NCBI GenBank assembly: GCA_012800465.1
Contig: JAAZJI010000127.1
Span: forward strand, 1-5,846
DNA length: 5,846 nucleotides
Origin: Spirochaetales bacterium
Lineage (GTDB): Bacteria > Spirochaetota > Spirochaetia > Sphaerochaetales > Sphaerochaetaceae
Direction: 5' to 3'
Shown here: piece after piece, positions 1 to 5,846 of the stretch
Position numbering within the stretch: position 1 is the stretch's first letter
Layout of the letters: each line of letters starts with the position of its first letter
Notes under the pieces: model-generated
What the model saw: only the letters and a program-made list of their open reading frames with translations
Database searches by the model: none
Told to the model about the DNA's origin: nothing
Made by a program: the position numbers and the translations under genes

Positions 1-1433
1 AGATCGAGGGTCAGGGGGATGGAAGCTTCCGCCTTCTTATGGATTTTGTGCTCGAACTCGGCGAACATCGTCTGCCGGAAGAGGGTGGCGACCACGTCAT
101 CCAGCTGCTTGGCGATGATGTAGCGTTTGGTCTGGACATCGTCGGTGGACTCGATCATGTGGTTGGCGACCAGCTGTTCGTTGAACGTGGAGGCGACCTC
201 CGCCTCGAAGATCGAGTAGTTCCAGTGGTGGTAGGGATTGTTCCGCGCCGAGTAGTAGGAGTGCATCGAGTGCCCCCCCTCATGGGCGAGGGTGAAGAGG
301 TCGCGCAGCACATCCTCCTTGTAGTTCATCAGGATGTAGGGATAGCCGGTGAAGGTCCCGGAGGAGAACGCGCCGCTACGCTTCCCCTTGTTCTCATAGC
401 GGTCGACCCACCGCTCGATCGTGAGACCTCGGGTCAGGGTGTCGACATACTCGTCGCCGAGCGGCTTGAGCGCTTCGCCGATGATCTTCACCGCCTCCTC
501 GTACGGGGTATGGGCTTTGACTCCGCCGACCAGGGGGACGTATACGTCCCAGTGGGCGAGGTTCCGCACCCCGAGGACCTTCTTGCGGAGCTCATAATAG
601 CGATGGAGAATCGGCAGGCCCTCATGGACGCTCTCGATCAGCCGGTCGTAGACGTCGGTCGGTACGTCGTCGGCGAAGAGGGACATCTGTCGGCTGGATG
701 GGAAGGACCGGACGGTGTGCCGGAAGATATCCTGCTTCACCTGCCCCTCGTAGAGCCGGAACAGGGTATGGCGGTTTCGGTCGTACCTGGAGTAGAACTG
801 CTTGTACGCCTTCTTTCTCAGCGCCCGGTCCTCGCTCATCAGAAAGGAGGAGAAGGTGGATTGGGTCAGCGGCTTCCCGCCGATCCGGCCGAAGTCGAAA
901 TCGATGTTCGTCAGATCGCTGAACGCGTTCCTCGGCGTCTGCGCGCTTTCCCGCTGCAGAGCCATGATCCGCTCCTCCCGTTCGCTGAGGACGTGGGCCT
1001 TGTAGCGCATGCTCCGCATGAGAAAGACCTTGTACGGCTCGAACGCCTCGTCCGCCAGATAGCCGTCCATCACCTCCTCATCGATCGAAAGCAGCTCGGG
1101 ATCGAAGAACGCGAGCGCCGCGGCGAGCTCGGTCATCAAGGTGCTGGCGATCGAGGAGCGTTCGACATTGGCCGGATTCGAGGTGTCGCTCGCCCAGTTG
1201 AGAAACGCGTAGGAATGCACCCGTTCGGCAAGGATCCCGACCTTGGCATGAAACGCCATCGTCTCGAGCAATGACTCCCTTCCGGCTTTCAAGCGGCCTT
1301 TGTAGGAGGGGATCTCTTTGATGTATGATCGAAGCTCCTCGACGGCGGCTTCCCATGCCGCATCATTTTCAAAAAGGGCGCCGAGATCCCACGTATCCAT
1401 CGTCTTCTGTTCGCTTCGTGTCAAAACCTGCAT
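1..1433 (-). CDS. pepF: Oligoendopeptidase F, M3 family zinc metallopeptidase (C-terminus cut off by the window)
   Basis: Cytoplasmic zinc peptidase of the thimet oligopeptidase/PepF family (M3), expected to cleave short peptides such as those released by ATP-dependent proteases. The frame is open without a stop from the ATG at 1433 to the window edge, giving 477 complete codons of a usual total near 600, so about 120 C-terminal residues are missing. The zinc site is intact: HEGGH at residues 384-388 (first His codon at 284-282), with a likely third zinc ligand at E412 in FEAEVASTFNE, a PepF signature. GKRSGAF upstream is also typical of the family. No signal peptide or membrane segment is visible. 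The start was chosen because GGGAGG lies 9 bases upstream and the rdgB stop is only 3 bases away (TAG AAC ATG). A second Met at residue 12 is possible but less well placed. It is the last gene of the visible cluster. Confidence 0.95.
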   Translation of the reverse strand, partial: MQVLTRSEQKTMDTWDLGALFENDAAWEAAVEELRSYIKEIPSYKGRLKAGRESLLETMAFHAKVGILAERVHSYAFLNWASDTSNPANVERSSIASTLMTELAAALAFFDPELLSIDEEVMDGYLADEAFEPYKVFLMRSMRYKAHVLSEREERIMALQRESAQTPRNAFSDLTNIDFDFGRIGGKPLTQSTFSSFLMSEDRALRKKAYKQFYSRYDRNRHTLFRLYEGQVKQDIFRHTVRSFPSSRQMSLFADDVPTDVYDRLIESVHEGLPILHRYYELRKKVLGVRNLAHWDVYVPLVGGVKAHTPYEEAVKIIGEALKPLGDEYVDTLTRGLTIERWVDRYENKGKRSGAFSSGTFTGYPYILMNYKEDVLRDLFTLAHEGGHSMHSYYSARNNPYHHWNYSIFEAEVASTFNEQLVANHMIESTDDVQTKRYIIAKQLDDVVATLFRQTMFAEFEHKIHKKAEASIPLTLD

Positions 1434-1436
1434 GTT

Positions 1437-2027
1437 CTATATCCTCCCTATGATCTCCATGAGGATTCTGCTTGCCTTTCCCCGATGGCCCAACTCATCC
1501 TTCGCCTCCATCCCCAGTTCGGCCATCGTCAGGCCTTCTCCATCCACGATGAAGATCGGGTCATAGCCGAACCCTTCGCTTCCGCGTTCGTGGCGCGCGA
1601 TCGAGCCCTTGGCCTCCTCGCACACCGTGTACACCCGGTGGTCGTCGACGACCAGGGCGAGGGCGCACACGAAGCGGGCGCTCCGGTCCTCGACGCCTTC
1701 CATATGCTTCAGCAGGTAGGCGTTGCGTTCCTTGCTGTCCATGAGATGGTTGTGGACATCGAACCCGTAGCGGGCGGTCTGAAGCCCGGGGCCGCCGTCC
1801 AGCGCATCGACGCATAGGCCCGAATCATCACCGAGGATCCGGTACTCGGGCGCCAGCGCCTTCAGGGTGGTCGCCTTCAGCAGGGCGTTCTCCGTGAAGG
1901 AGGAGCGGTCCTCCTCGACATCGAAGGCGATGCCCAGATCCTTCGGCATCAGGATCCGATGGGGGGCAAGCAATCGGGAAAACTCTTCCTGCTTATGGTC
2001 ATTGTTGGATGCAAGCAGAATATCCAT
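1437..2027 (-). CDS. rdgB: RdgB/HAM1 family ITP/XTP/dITP pyrophosphatase
   Basis: House-cleaning nucleotide pyrophosphatase. The family hydrolyses non-canonical purine triphosphates (ITP, dITP, XTP) to monophosphate and pyrophosphate, keeping deaminated bases out of DNA and RNA. The 196 residues match the usual length. Family motifs run in order: SNNDHKQEEF at 7-16 (N-terminal phosphate-binding segment), SFTENALLKA at 43-52, DDSGL at 67-71 (D68 lines up with the catalytic Asp), ARYGF at 85-89, SEGFGYDPIF at 150-159 (base pocket and fold core), AEL at 169-171 and GHRGKA at 180-185. The last is a mild variant of the usual SHRxxA. The ATG is 3 bases after the TAG of the sigma-like gene and 3 bases separate its own TAG from pepF. 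No good ribosome binding site precedes this start (only TTAGAGA), so translation is probably coupled to the gene before it. Adjacency to pepF recalls Borrelia, from memory. Confidence 0.96.
   Translation of the reverse strand: MDILLASNNDHKQEEFSRLLAPHRILMPKDLGIAFDVEEDRSSFTENALLKATTLKALAPEYRILGDDSGLCVDALDGGPGLQTARYGFDVHNHLMDSKERNAYLLKHMEGVEDRSARFVCALALVVDDHRVYTVCEEAKGSIARHERGSEGFGYDPIFIVDGEGLTMAELGMEAKDELGHRGKASRILMEIIGRI
1443..1448 (-). promoter_or_regulatory. Ribosome binding site of pepF
   Basis: GGGAGG on the minus strand, 9 bases before the pepF ATG at 1433. It lies inside the last codons of rdgB. It supports the ATG at 1433 rather than the in-frame ATG eleven codons later. Confidence 0.7.
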
Positions 2028-2030
2028 TCT

Positions 2031-3026
2031 CTAAGGATAGTCATTGACACCTTTTTCGTCCATATGGGCGTGTAGCAGTTTCTTGATGTGGAACACCGAG
2101 GAGGAGACCGTCCCCTTGGGGATACCGAGCAGTTCACCCACCTGACGATGGGAGAGGCTCTTTTCCATTGAGCGCAGCTTGGCAATCTTCTTCCGGTACT
2201 TCTCCTGGGTCCAGTCCCGGAGGGCGACCAGCTTCCGCTTCTTCTCCTCGTCGCTCTCATCTTCGAGCGCCTGTTCAATCTCCAGAAGACGGCGGAAGTG
2301 CCGGGTGCAGGTGCGTTCGAAATCCTGTCTTATCTGTTCCTTTGAATGAAGAGCCAAGCTCGCCGTGTTGAGGTACCGACACAGATCGGTCAGATCGAAC
2401 AACAGCAGCGAGCTCAGCTCTTCAAGGAGGTGGTGGGCATAGAGGGAAGGGGTGATGGTGAGGGTGATCAGCATCCGTTTCCGATTGACCCCGCGGGTCA
2501 GGACGGCTTTGAGCTCTTCCAGCTCCTTTCTGATCGGATAGGTCGAGGAGGTCCGTTTGCGCAAAAGCGCGGCGAAGAGGGCGGGCAGGGAGGCGATGCT
2601 GCCGGTCGGCAGACCTTTGAACGTGTAGACGATCGGCGGTTCGGCGCTCTCGAAGCCGAGCTCGCCGGATTCGGGAAACAAGCATTCCGATCGATGGATG
2701 AGTCGCAGCTGCCGCTCCCGCTGCCGCTGTTCGCAGAGGAAGAAGCGGACCCGCCTTCGGACCACCTCGGTCAGAAAGCCGACGAAGGAGAGTTTGCCCT
2801 CCTCGTAGCCGGCGATCAGGTTGTCGATCGCCGAAAGGCAGTAGAAGAGGAATTCACAGCAATCCTCCGGATCTAGGATCCTCAGCGTCGAGGGGATCGT
2901 GTAGAGGAGCTCCATGATCTCCTTCTTGAGCTCCGCATGAAGGGCCGGATCGCCGGTCTGCTGATAGGCGACGACCCGCCGGGTGAGGTTCCGGGTTGCG
3001 GTTTCGTTCATCGGATACAGTGCCAT
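2031..3026 (-). CDS. Divergent sigma-factor-like protein with C-terminal helix-turn-helix, family not recognised
   Basis: I do not recognise this 331-residue protein as a named family. Residues 17-105 read like sigma-70 region 2: YQQTGDP at 21-27, then LDPEDCCEF at 51-59 where ECF factors have DPEDAEDLVQ, then GKLSFVGFL at 77-85 followed by the basic stretch VRRRVRF at 89-95 and a charged tail. Residues 291-318 read like region 4, a helix-turn-helix: LSHRQVGELLGIPKGTVSSS and a following basic helix. The roughly 185 residues between them are far longer than an ECF linker. They are mostly helical and charged, with a Lys/Glu-rich segment near 251-290. No signal peptide or membrane segment is seen. 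Start: ATG at 3026 has AAGGAG 6 bases upstream. An in-frame ATG 33 bases earlier (3059) has no such site and falls inside the putative promoter, so I reject it. Its TAG is 3 bases before rdgB. Alternative: a non-sigma transcription regulator using only the C-terminal helix-turn-helix. Confidence 0.85.
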   Translation of the reverse strand: MALYPMNETATRNLTRRVVAYQQTGDPALHAELKKEIMELLYTIPSTLRILDPEDCCEFLFYCLSAIDNLIAGYEEGKLSFVGFLTEVVRRRVRFFLCEQRQRERQLRLIHRSECLFPESGELGFESAEPPIVYTFKGLPTGSIASLPALFAALLRKRTSSTYPIRKELEELKAVLTRGVNRKRMLITLTITPSLYAHHLLEELSSLLLFDLTDLCRYLNTASLALHSKEQIRQDFERTCTRHFRRLLEIEQALEDESDEEKKRKLVALRDWTQEKYRKKIAKLRSMEKSLSHRQVGELLGIPKGTVSSSVFHIKKLLHAHMDEKGVNDYP

Positions 3027-3032
3027 GCGGTG

Positions 3033-3038
3033 CTCCTT
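3033..3038 (-). promoter_or_regulatory. Ribosome binding site that decides the start of the sigma-like gene
   Basis: AAGGAG on the minus strand, 6 bases before the ATG at 3026. It favours this start over the in-frame ATG at 3059, which lacks a comparable site. Confidence 0.7.
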
Positions 3039-3058
3039 GCCGGGGATGCACACAAACA

Positions 3059-3075
3059 TGCAATGTGTATGCCAA
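3059..3075 (-). promoter_or_regulatory. Putative sigma-54 (RpoN) type -24/-12 promoter
   Basis: The minus strand reads TTGGCATACACATTGCA here. The RpoN consensus is TGGCAC, five bases, TTGC and A or T. The match has a single mismatch (T for the final C of the -24 block) and the required 10 bases between the GG and the GC. The predicted start of transcription, about 12 bases beyond the GC, falls near 3048. That gives a leader of about 22 bases containing AAGGAG before the ATG at 3026. It lies in the only real intergenic gap of the window, just after the nrnA stop. No activator site was identified, and sigma-54 itself is not in the window, so function is inferred. Confidence 0.45.
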
Positions 3076-3077
3076 GT

Positions 3078-4070
3078 CTAGACGAGGAGCTCCTTCACCA
3101 GGAGGATGAGACGGTCGCGGACCGCTTCGACGCTCTCGTTCACCGTCGCTCCCGCGGCGCGCCTGTGTCCGCCTCCGCCGAGCCGTTTGGCCAGCTCTCC
3201 GACATCCACCGGGCTCTGGTGGCTGGACCGGAGCCCGATCTCGGTAACCTGTGTTTCAAGTTCTTTCAGGTAGAGAACCACCTCGACCCCCCTGATCGCC
3301 AGCAGCATCGAGTAGAGCATGTCGCCGGGCCGGTCGGTCGTATCGAAGGTCCGGCTGTCCCTGATATAGGAGGAGGCGATGATCAGACGGCCGTCGAGCA
3401 GGACTTCGCTGCGGTCGATCAGCTTTCCGACGTACTTCACGTAATCGAGGTTCTTCCCTCCGCTGATCCGGTCGGCCATCTCGTTCGGCGAGACCCCGAG
3501 GTCGACCAGTTCGGCGGCATGGCGCAGGATATCCCCGCGATAGGGACCGATGAAGCGGAAGAATCCGCTGTCGGTGGCGAACCCGAAGAAGAGGTGGTCG
3601 GCGATCTCGGGGGTGATCTCGATCCCGAACTCCCTGTAGAGGTGCATGATGATGAAGGTGGTGGAGATCGCGCGGGGGGTGATGTAGCGGTAGTCGCCGA
3701 AGTACTCGCCGCTGGCGTGATGATCGAAGATGACGGTGGTCAATCCCTCGATCTCTTCCGCCAGGGAGCCGATCCGCTCGATCGAGGAGCAGTCGACGAC
3801 CACGACGACGGGATTCTCCGCTTTCATCTCTTCGGTCACACCGGTTTGGAACAGACCGGAAAGATGGGTGATCTCGCTCCGTTCGAACGGGCCGGCGTTC
3901 ACCAGCGTCACCTGTTTGCCGAGAGCTTCAAGCAGGGCTCCCATCGCGATCTGGGAGGAGAGACAGTCCCCGTCGGGGTTGATGTGGCCGATGATGAGGA
4001 AGGAGGAACCATCCTCGATGACGAGCCGGATATCTTCGGGCAGGGGAGGGAAGGAGAAGAACTCAGGCAC
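3078..4070 (-). CDS. nrnA: DHH/DHHA1 phosphoesterase, NrnA-like (nanoRNase / pAp phosphatase)
   Basis: A 330-residue cytoplasmic protein with the two-domain layout of bacterial NrnA. In that family the enzyme degrades 2-5 nt RNA fragments and dephosphorylates 3'-phosphoadenosine 5'-phosphate using manganese. N-terminal DHH domain: GHINPDGD at 28-35 (metal-binding H29, D33, D35), VVVDCSS with D93, the namesake DHH at 116-118, and ATDSG with D167. C-terminal DHHA1 domain: [10 protein letters not shown] at 298-307, the substrate-binding loop. All expected metal ligands are present. Motif I continues CLSS rather than the usual xxGS. The start is GTG at 4070, overlapping the end of clpX by 8 bases, with GGAGGTGA 6 bases upstream. 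The stop (TAG) is 51 bases before the next start. The DHH fold is certain. The exact substrate is inferred, since single-domain-order relatives with cyclic-dinucleotide activity share these motifs. Confidence 0.9.
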   Translation of the reverse strand: MPEFFSFPPLPEDIRLVIEDGSSFLIIGHINPDGDCLSSQIAMGALLEALGKQVTLVNAGPFERSEITHLSGLFQTGVTEEMKAENPVVVVVDCSSIERIGSLAEEIEGLTTVIFDHHASGEYFGDYRYITPRAISTTFIIMHLYREFGIEITPEIADHLFFGFATDSGFFRFIGPYRGDILRHAAELVDLGVSPNEMADRISGGKNLDYVKYVGKLIDRSEVLLDGRLIIASSYIRDSRTFDTTDRPGDMLYSMLLAIRGVEVVLYLKELETQVTEIGLRSSHQSPVDVGELAKRLGGGGHRRAAGATVNESVEAVRDRLILLVKELLV

Positions 4071-5292
4071 CGCGAATCACCTCCGGACTCGTGCCGTTGA
4101 TGACGCAATCACCGGTTACGATGACCTTCTGGACGTTTTCGATCGAAGGGATCTCGTACATGACCTCCATCATGATGTTCTCGACGATCGAGCGCAACCC
4201 CCGGGCTCCGGTCTTCTGGGCATAGGCCTTCTCGGCGACCGCCGCGACCGCGTCGTCATCGAAGGAGAATTCGATCCCGTCGAGGCGGAAGGAGGCCTCG
4301 TACTGGCGGACGATCGAGTTCTTCGGCTCGACGATGATCCGCTTCAGGTCCTCCTTGGAGAGGTTGTCCAGCGCCGCATGGATCGGCAGCCGGCCGATGA
4401 ACTCGGGGATCAGGCCGAACTTGATCAGATCGTCCGGCATCAGCTGGGTGTACAGGTCAAGGAGGTTCTTCTCCTGGCTGCTGGCGATCGGAGCGCCGAA
4501 GCCCATCGCATGGGAGGAGACTCGTTTCTCGATCACCTTGTCCAGCCCGACGAACGCCCCGCCGCAGATGAAGAGGATGTTCTTCGTGTCGATCTTCAGA
4601 AGCTCCTGGCTGGGGTGCTTCCGTCCTCCCTGCGGAGGAACGGAGGCGATCGTTCCTTCGATGATCTTCAAGAGCGCCTGCTGGACGCCTTCACCGGAGA
4701 CGTCCCGGGTGATCGAAGGGTTTTCCCCCTTCTTGGCGATCTTGTCGATCTCGTCGATGAAGATGATCCCGTACTCGGCGGCCTTGATGTTGTCGTTGGC
4801 GTTCTGGATCAGTTTCAGGAGGATGTTTTCGACGTCCTCGCCGACATAGCCCGCTTCGGTGAGCGTCGTCGCATCGGCGATCGCGAAGGGGACCTGGAGC
4901 TTCTTGGCCAGGGTGGAGGCCAGCAGGGTCTTTCCCGATCCCGTGGGTCCGACCATGAGGATGTTGGATTTGTCCAGTTCGACGCCCTGCTCGGCGATCT
5001 GCTTCTGGTACTTCACCCTCTTGTAGTGGTTGTGGACCGCGACCGCCAAGATCCGCTTCGCCGAATCCTGCCCGATCACATACTCGTCCATGTACTCCTT
5101 CAGCTCCCGCGGGGTGGGGATCGTCTCGGGAATCCCCACCACGTCCTCGACGAAGGCGGGGTCGTTCCTGAGCATGTCGGTGCAGACCTCGACGCACTCG
5201 TCGCAGATCGCGACGCCGGGGCCGTTGATCAGGCGGCGGACCTCTTCCTGGCCTTTGCCGCAGAAGGAACAGACTCGTGCAGCTCTGGCCAT
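4063..5292 (-). CDS. clpX: ATP-dependent Clp protease ATP-binding subunit ClpX
   Basis: AAA+ unfoldase of the ClpXP protease. A hexamer recognises tagged or damaged proteins, unfolds them and threads them into ClpP. The 409 residues are close to the usual 410-425. Domains in order: zinc-binding domain with C8, C11, C30 and C33; Walker A GPTGSGKT at 115-122; pore-1 loop GYVGED at 148-153; Walker B with IDEID at 179-183; RKH pore loop at 224-226; ClpP-docking loop MGF at 263-265 (usually IGF); arginine finger R301 in PEFIGR; sensor 2 GARGLR at 362-367. All catalytic elements are present, so it should be active. The start is ATG at 5292, sharing one base with the clpP stop (TGATG) and preceded by AGGAGG at 5 bases. 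The frame stays open upstream into clpP, but only this start gives the canonical N-terminus. Its end overlaps nrnA by 8 bases. Confidence 0.98.
   Translation of the reverse strand: MARAARVCSFCGKGQEEVRRLINGPGVAICDECVEVCTDMLRNDPAFVEDVVGIPETIPTPRELKEYMDEYVIGQDSAKRILAVAVHNHYKRVKYQKQIAEQGVELDKSNILMVGPTGSGKTLLASTLAKKLQVPFAIADATTLTEAGYVGEDVENILLKLIQNANDNIKAAEYGIIFIDEIDKIAKKGENPSITRDVSGEGVQQALLKIIEGTIASVPPQGGRKHPSQELLKIDTKNILFICGGAFVGLDKVIEKRVSSHAMGFGAPIASSQEKNLLDLYTQLMPDDLIKFGLIPEFIGRLPIHAALDNLSKEDLKRIIVEPKNSIVRQYEASFRLDGIEFSFDDDAVAAVAEKAYAQKTGARGLRSIVENIMMEVMYEIPSIENVQKVIVTGDCVINGTSPEVIRGA
4077..4084 (-). promoter_or_regulatory. Ribosome binding site of nrnA, inside clpX
   Basis: GGAGGTGA on the minus strand is fully complementary to the usual 16S 3' end and sits 6 bases before the GTG start at 4070. 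It lies within the final codons of clpX, so it supports the GTG start and the 8-base overlap of the two genes. Confidence 0.8.
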
Positions 5293-5846
5293 CACGTCCT
5301 CCTCATCATGATCGAGTCCACGATGCCGTATTCCGTGGCCTCTTCGGCGGAGAGGAAGAAGTCTCGCTCGACATCCCGGGCGACCTCCTCGAAGCTTTTC
5401 TTCGTGTGACGGGCGATGATCTCGGTGGTGAGGCGCTTGAGGCGGCCGATCTCCTTGGCATGGATCGAGATGTCGCTGCTCTGCCCCTGGACCCCGCCCC
5501 ACGGCTGATGGATCATCACCCGGGCGGAGGGGAGGATGAAGCGCTTGCCATCCGCGCCCGCCGAAAGCAGGAGCGCTCCCATGCTCGCCGCCTGGCCCAT
5601 GCAGATCGTCTGCACGTCGCTGTGGAGGTACTGCATCGTATCGTAGATCGCCAGGCCCGCGGTCACCGATCCTCCGGGGCTGTTGATATAGAGGCTGATA
5701 TCCTTGTTGGGGTCCTCCGATTCCAGAAAGAGCAGCTGGGCCACGACGAGATCCGCCGCGGCATCGTGGATCTCTCCGTCCAGAAAAATGATCCGGTCTT
5801 TGAGCAGGCGACTGAAAATATCATATGCCCGTTCACCAATCCCTGA
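5292..5846 (-). CDS. clpP: ATP-dependent Clp protease proteolytic subunit ClpP (N-terminus cut off by the window)
   Basis: Serine peptidase that forms the double-heptamer chamber of ClpXP. The window holds 184 codons, opening at [18 protein letters not shown], which matches the segment just after the N-terminal loop in E. coli and B. subtilis ClpP. Only about 15-25 N-terminal residues, including the gate loop and any propeptide, are missing. The catalytic triad is intact at window residues S88 (QAASMG), H113 (VMIHQP) and D162 (ERDFF). The spacings of 25 and 49 residues equal those of S98/H123/D172 in B. subtilis ClpP. INSPGG, which forms the oxyanion region, is at 54-59. An in-frame GTG at 5744 is internal and not the start. 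The TGA shares one base with the clpX ATG, so the two subunits are co-transcribed. A trigger-factor gene is a common upstream neighbour but lies outside the view. Confidence 0.98.
   Translation of the reverse strand, partial: SGIGERAYDIFSRLLKDRIIFLDGEIHDAAADLVVAQLLFLESEDPNKDISLYINSPGGSVTAGLAIYDTMQYLHSDVQTICMGQAASMGALLLSAGADGKRFILPSARVMIHQPWGGVQGQSSDISIHAKEIGRLKRLTTEIIARHTKKSFEEVARDVERDFFLSAEEATEYGIVDSIMMRRT
5298..5303 (-). promoter_or_regulatory. Ribosome binding site of clpX, inside clpP
   Basis: AGGAGG on the minus strand, 5 bases before the clpX ATG at 5292, within the last codons of clpP. It fixes the clpX start and indicates coupled translation of the two subunits. Confidence 0.8.

Noticed and set aside
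39..1274. A 411-codon open frame on the plus strand, antisense to pepF
   Set aside because: It is opposite a clear PepF reading frame with an intact HEGGH motif, and no recognisable domain is seen.
2869..2881. Inverted repeat GGATC-TAG-GATCC
   Set aside because: It is within the coding sequence for LDPED-type residues of the sigma-like protein and is explained by codons, given the general abundance of GATC.
3027..3059. ATG at 3059 as the start of the sigma-like gene
   Set aside because: It has no ribosome binding site and coincides with the putative -12 element, while ATG 3026 has AAGGAG at 6 bases.
3052..3068. Short inverted repeat ACACA/TGTGT around the gap between nrnA and the sigma-like gene, as operator or terminator
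   Set aside because: The arms are only about 5 bases with a long loop and no T-run follows, and it overlaps the promoter match. It is too weak to call.
2937..4100. A 387-codon open frame on the plus strand across nrnA and the intergenic gap
   Set aside because: It runs through the nrnA motifs in antisense and the product has a composition typical of antisense shadows.
4876..4885. GCGATCGC octamer resembling the cyanobacterial HIP1 element
   Set aside because: It is a single copy within clpX codons, in a region generally rich in GATC, with nothing else pointing to cyanobacteria.
3730..5409. A 559-codon open frame on the plus strand, antisense to clpX and parts of its neighbours
   Set aside because: It lies opposite well-supported genes, its product is low-complexity and rich in Asp, Leu, Gly and Arg, and such shadows are expected from GC-rich codon use.
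5292..5744. GTG at 5744 as the true clpP start
   Set aside because: ClpP homology continues without a break upstream to the window edge ([13 protein letters not shown]), so this GTG is an internal Val codon.

Overview
The window is a compact run of six genes, all on the minus strand, with no intergenic gap above about 51 bases. In the direction of transcription, from high to low coordinates, they are: clpP (5' end beyond the window), clpX, an nrnA-like DHH/DHHA1 phosphoesterase, an unrecognised protein that looks like a very divergent sigma factor, rdgB (ITP/XTP pyrophosphatase), and pepF (oligoendopeptidase F, 3' end beyond the window). Overlaps or gaps of 1 to 8 bases join clpP-clpX, clpX-nrnA, sigma-like-rdgB and rdgB-pepF. 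This suggests one operon, or two operons that meet in the gap between nrnA and the sigma-like gene.

The organism is a bacterium with moderately high GC (roughly 58 percent by eye), GC-rich third codon positions and strong AGGAGG-type ribosome binding sites. The adjacency of rdgB and pepF, as I recall it from Borrelia, together with the sigma-54-like promoter, makes a spirochaete (for example a free-living Spirochaetales or Sphaerochaeta relative) my best guess. This is inference from memory and is weakly held. The proteins themselves are too widespread to settle the phylum.

Region 5846-4063 encodes the ClpXP protease: the serine peptidase ClpP and its unfoldase ClpX. Region 4070-3078 encodes a nanoRNA/pAp-type phosphoesterase. 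The only real intergenic gap (3077-3027) holds a good -24/-12 (sigma-54 type) promoter match placed correctly for the next gene. Region 3026-2031 encodes the sigma-like protein: an N-terminal stretch resembling sigma region 2, a long charged helical middle, and a C-terminal helix-turn-helix resembling sigma region 4. Region 2027-1437 is rdgB, and region 1433-1 is the first 477 codons of pepF.

The known genes share a quality-control and recycling theme: protein degradation (ClpXP), peptide breakdown (PepF), RNA-fragment and pAp turnover (NrnA), and cleansing of damaged nucleotides (RdgB). The sigma-like protein is the unexplained member and the most interesting object here. No RNA genes, mobile elements, CRISPR arrays or convincing terminators were seen. 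The long open frames on the plus strand are antisense shadows.
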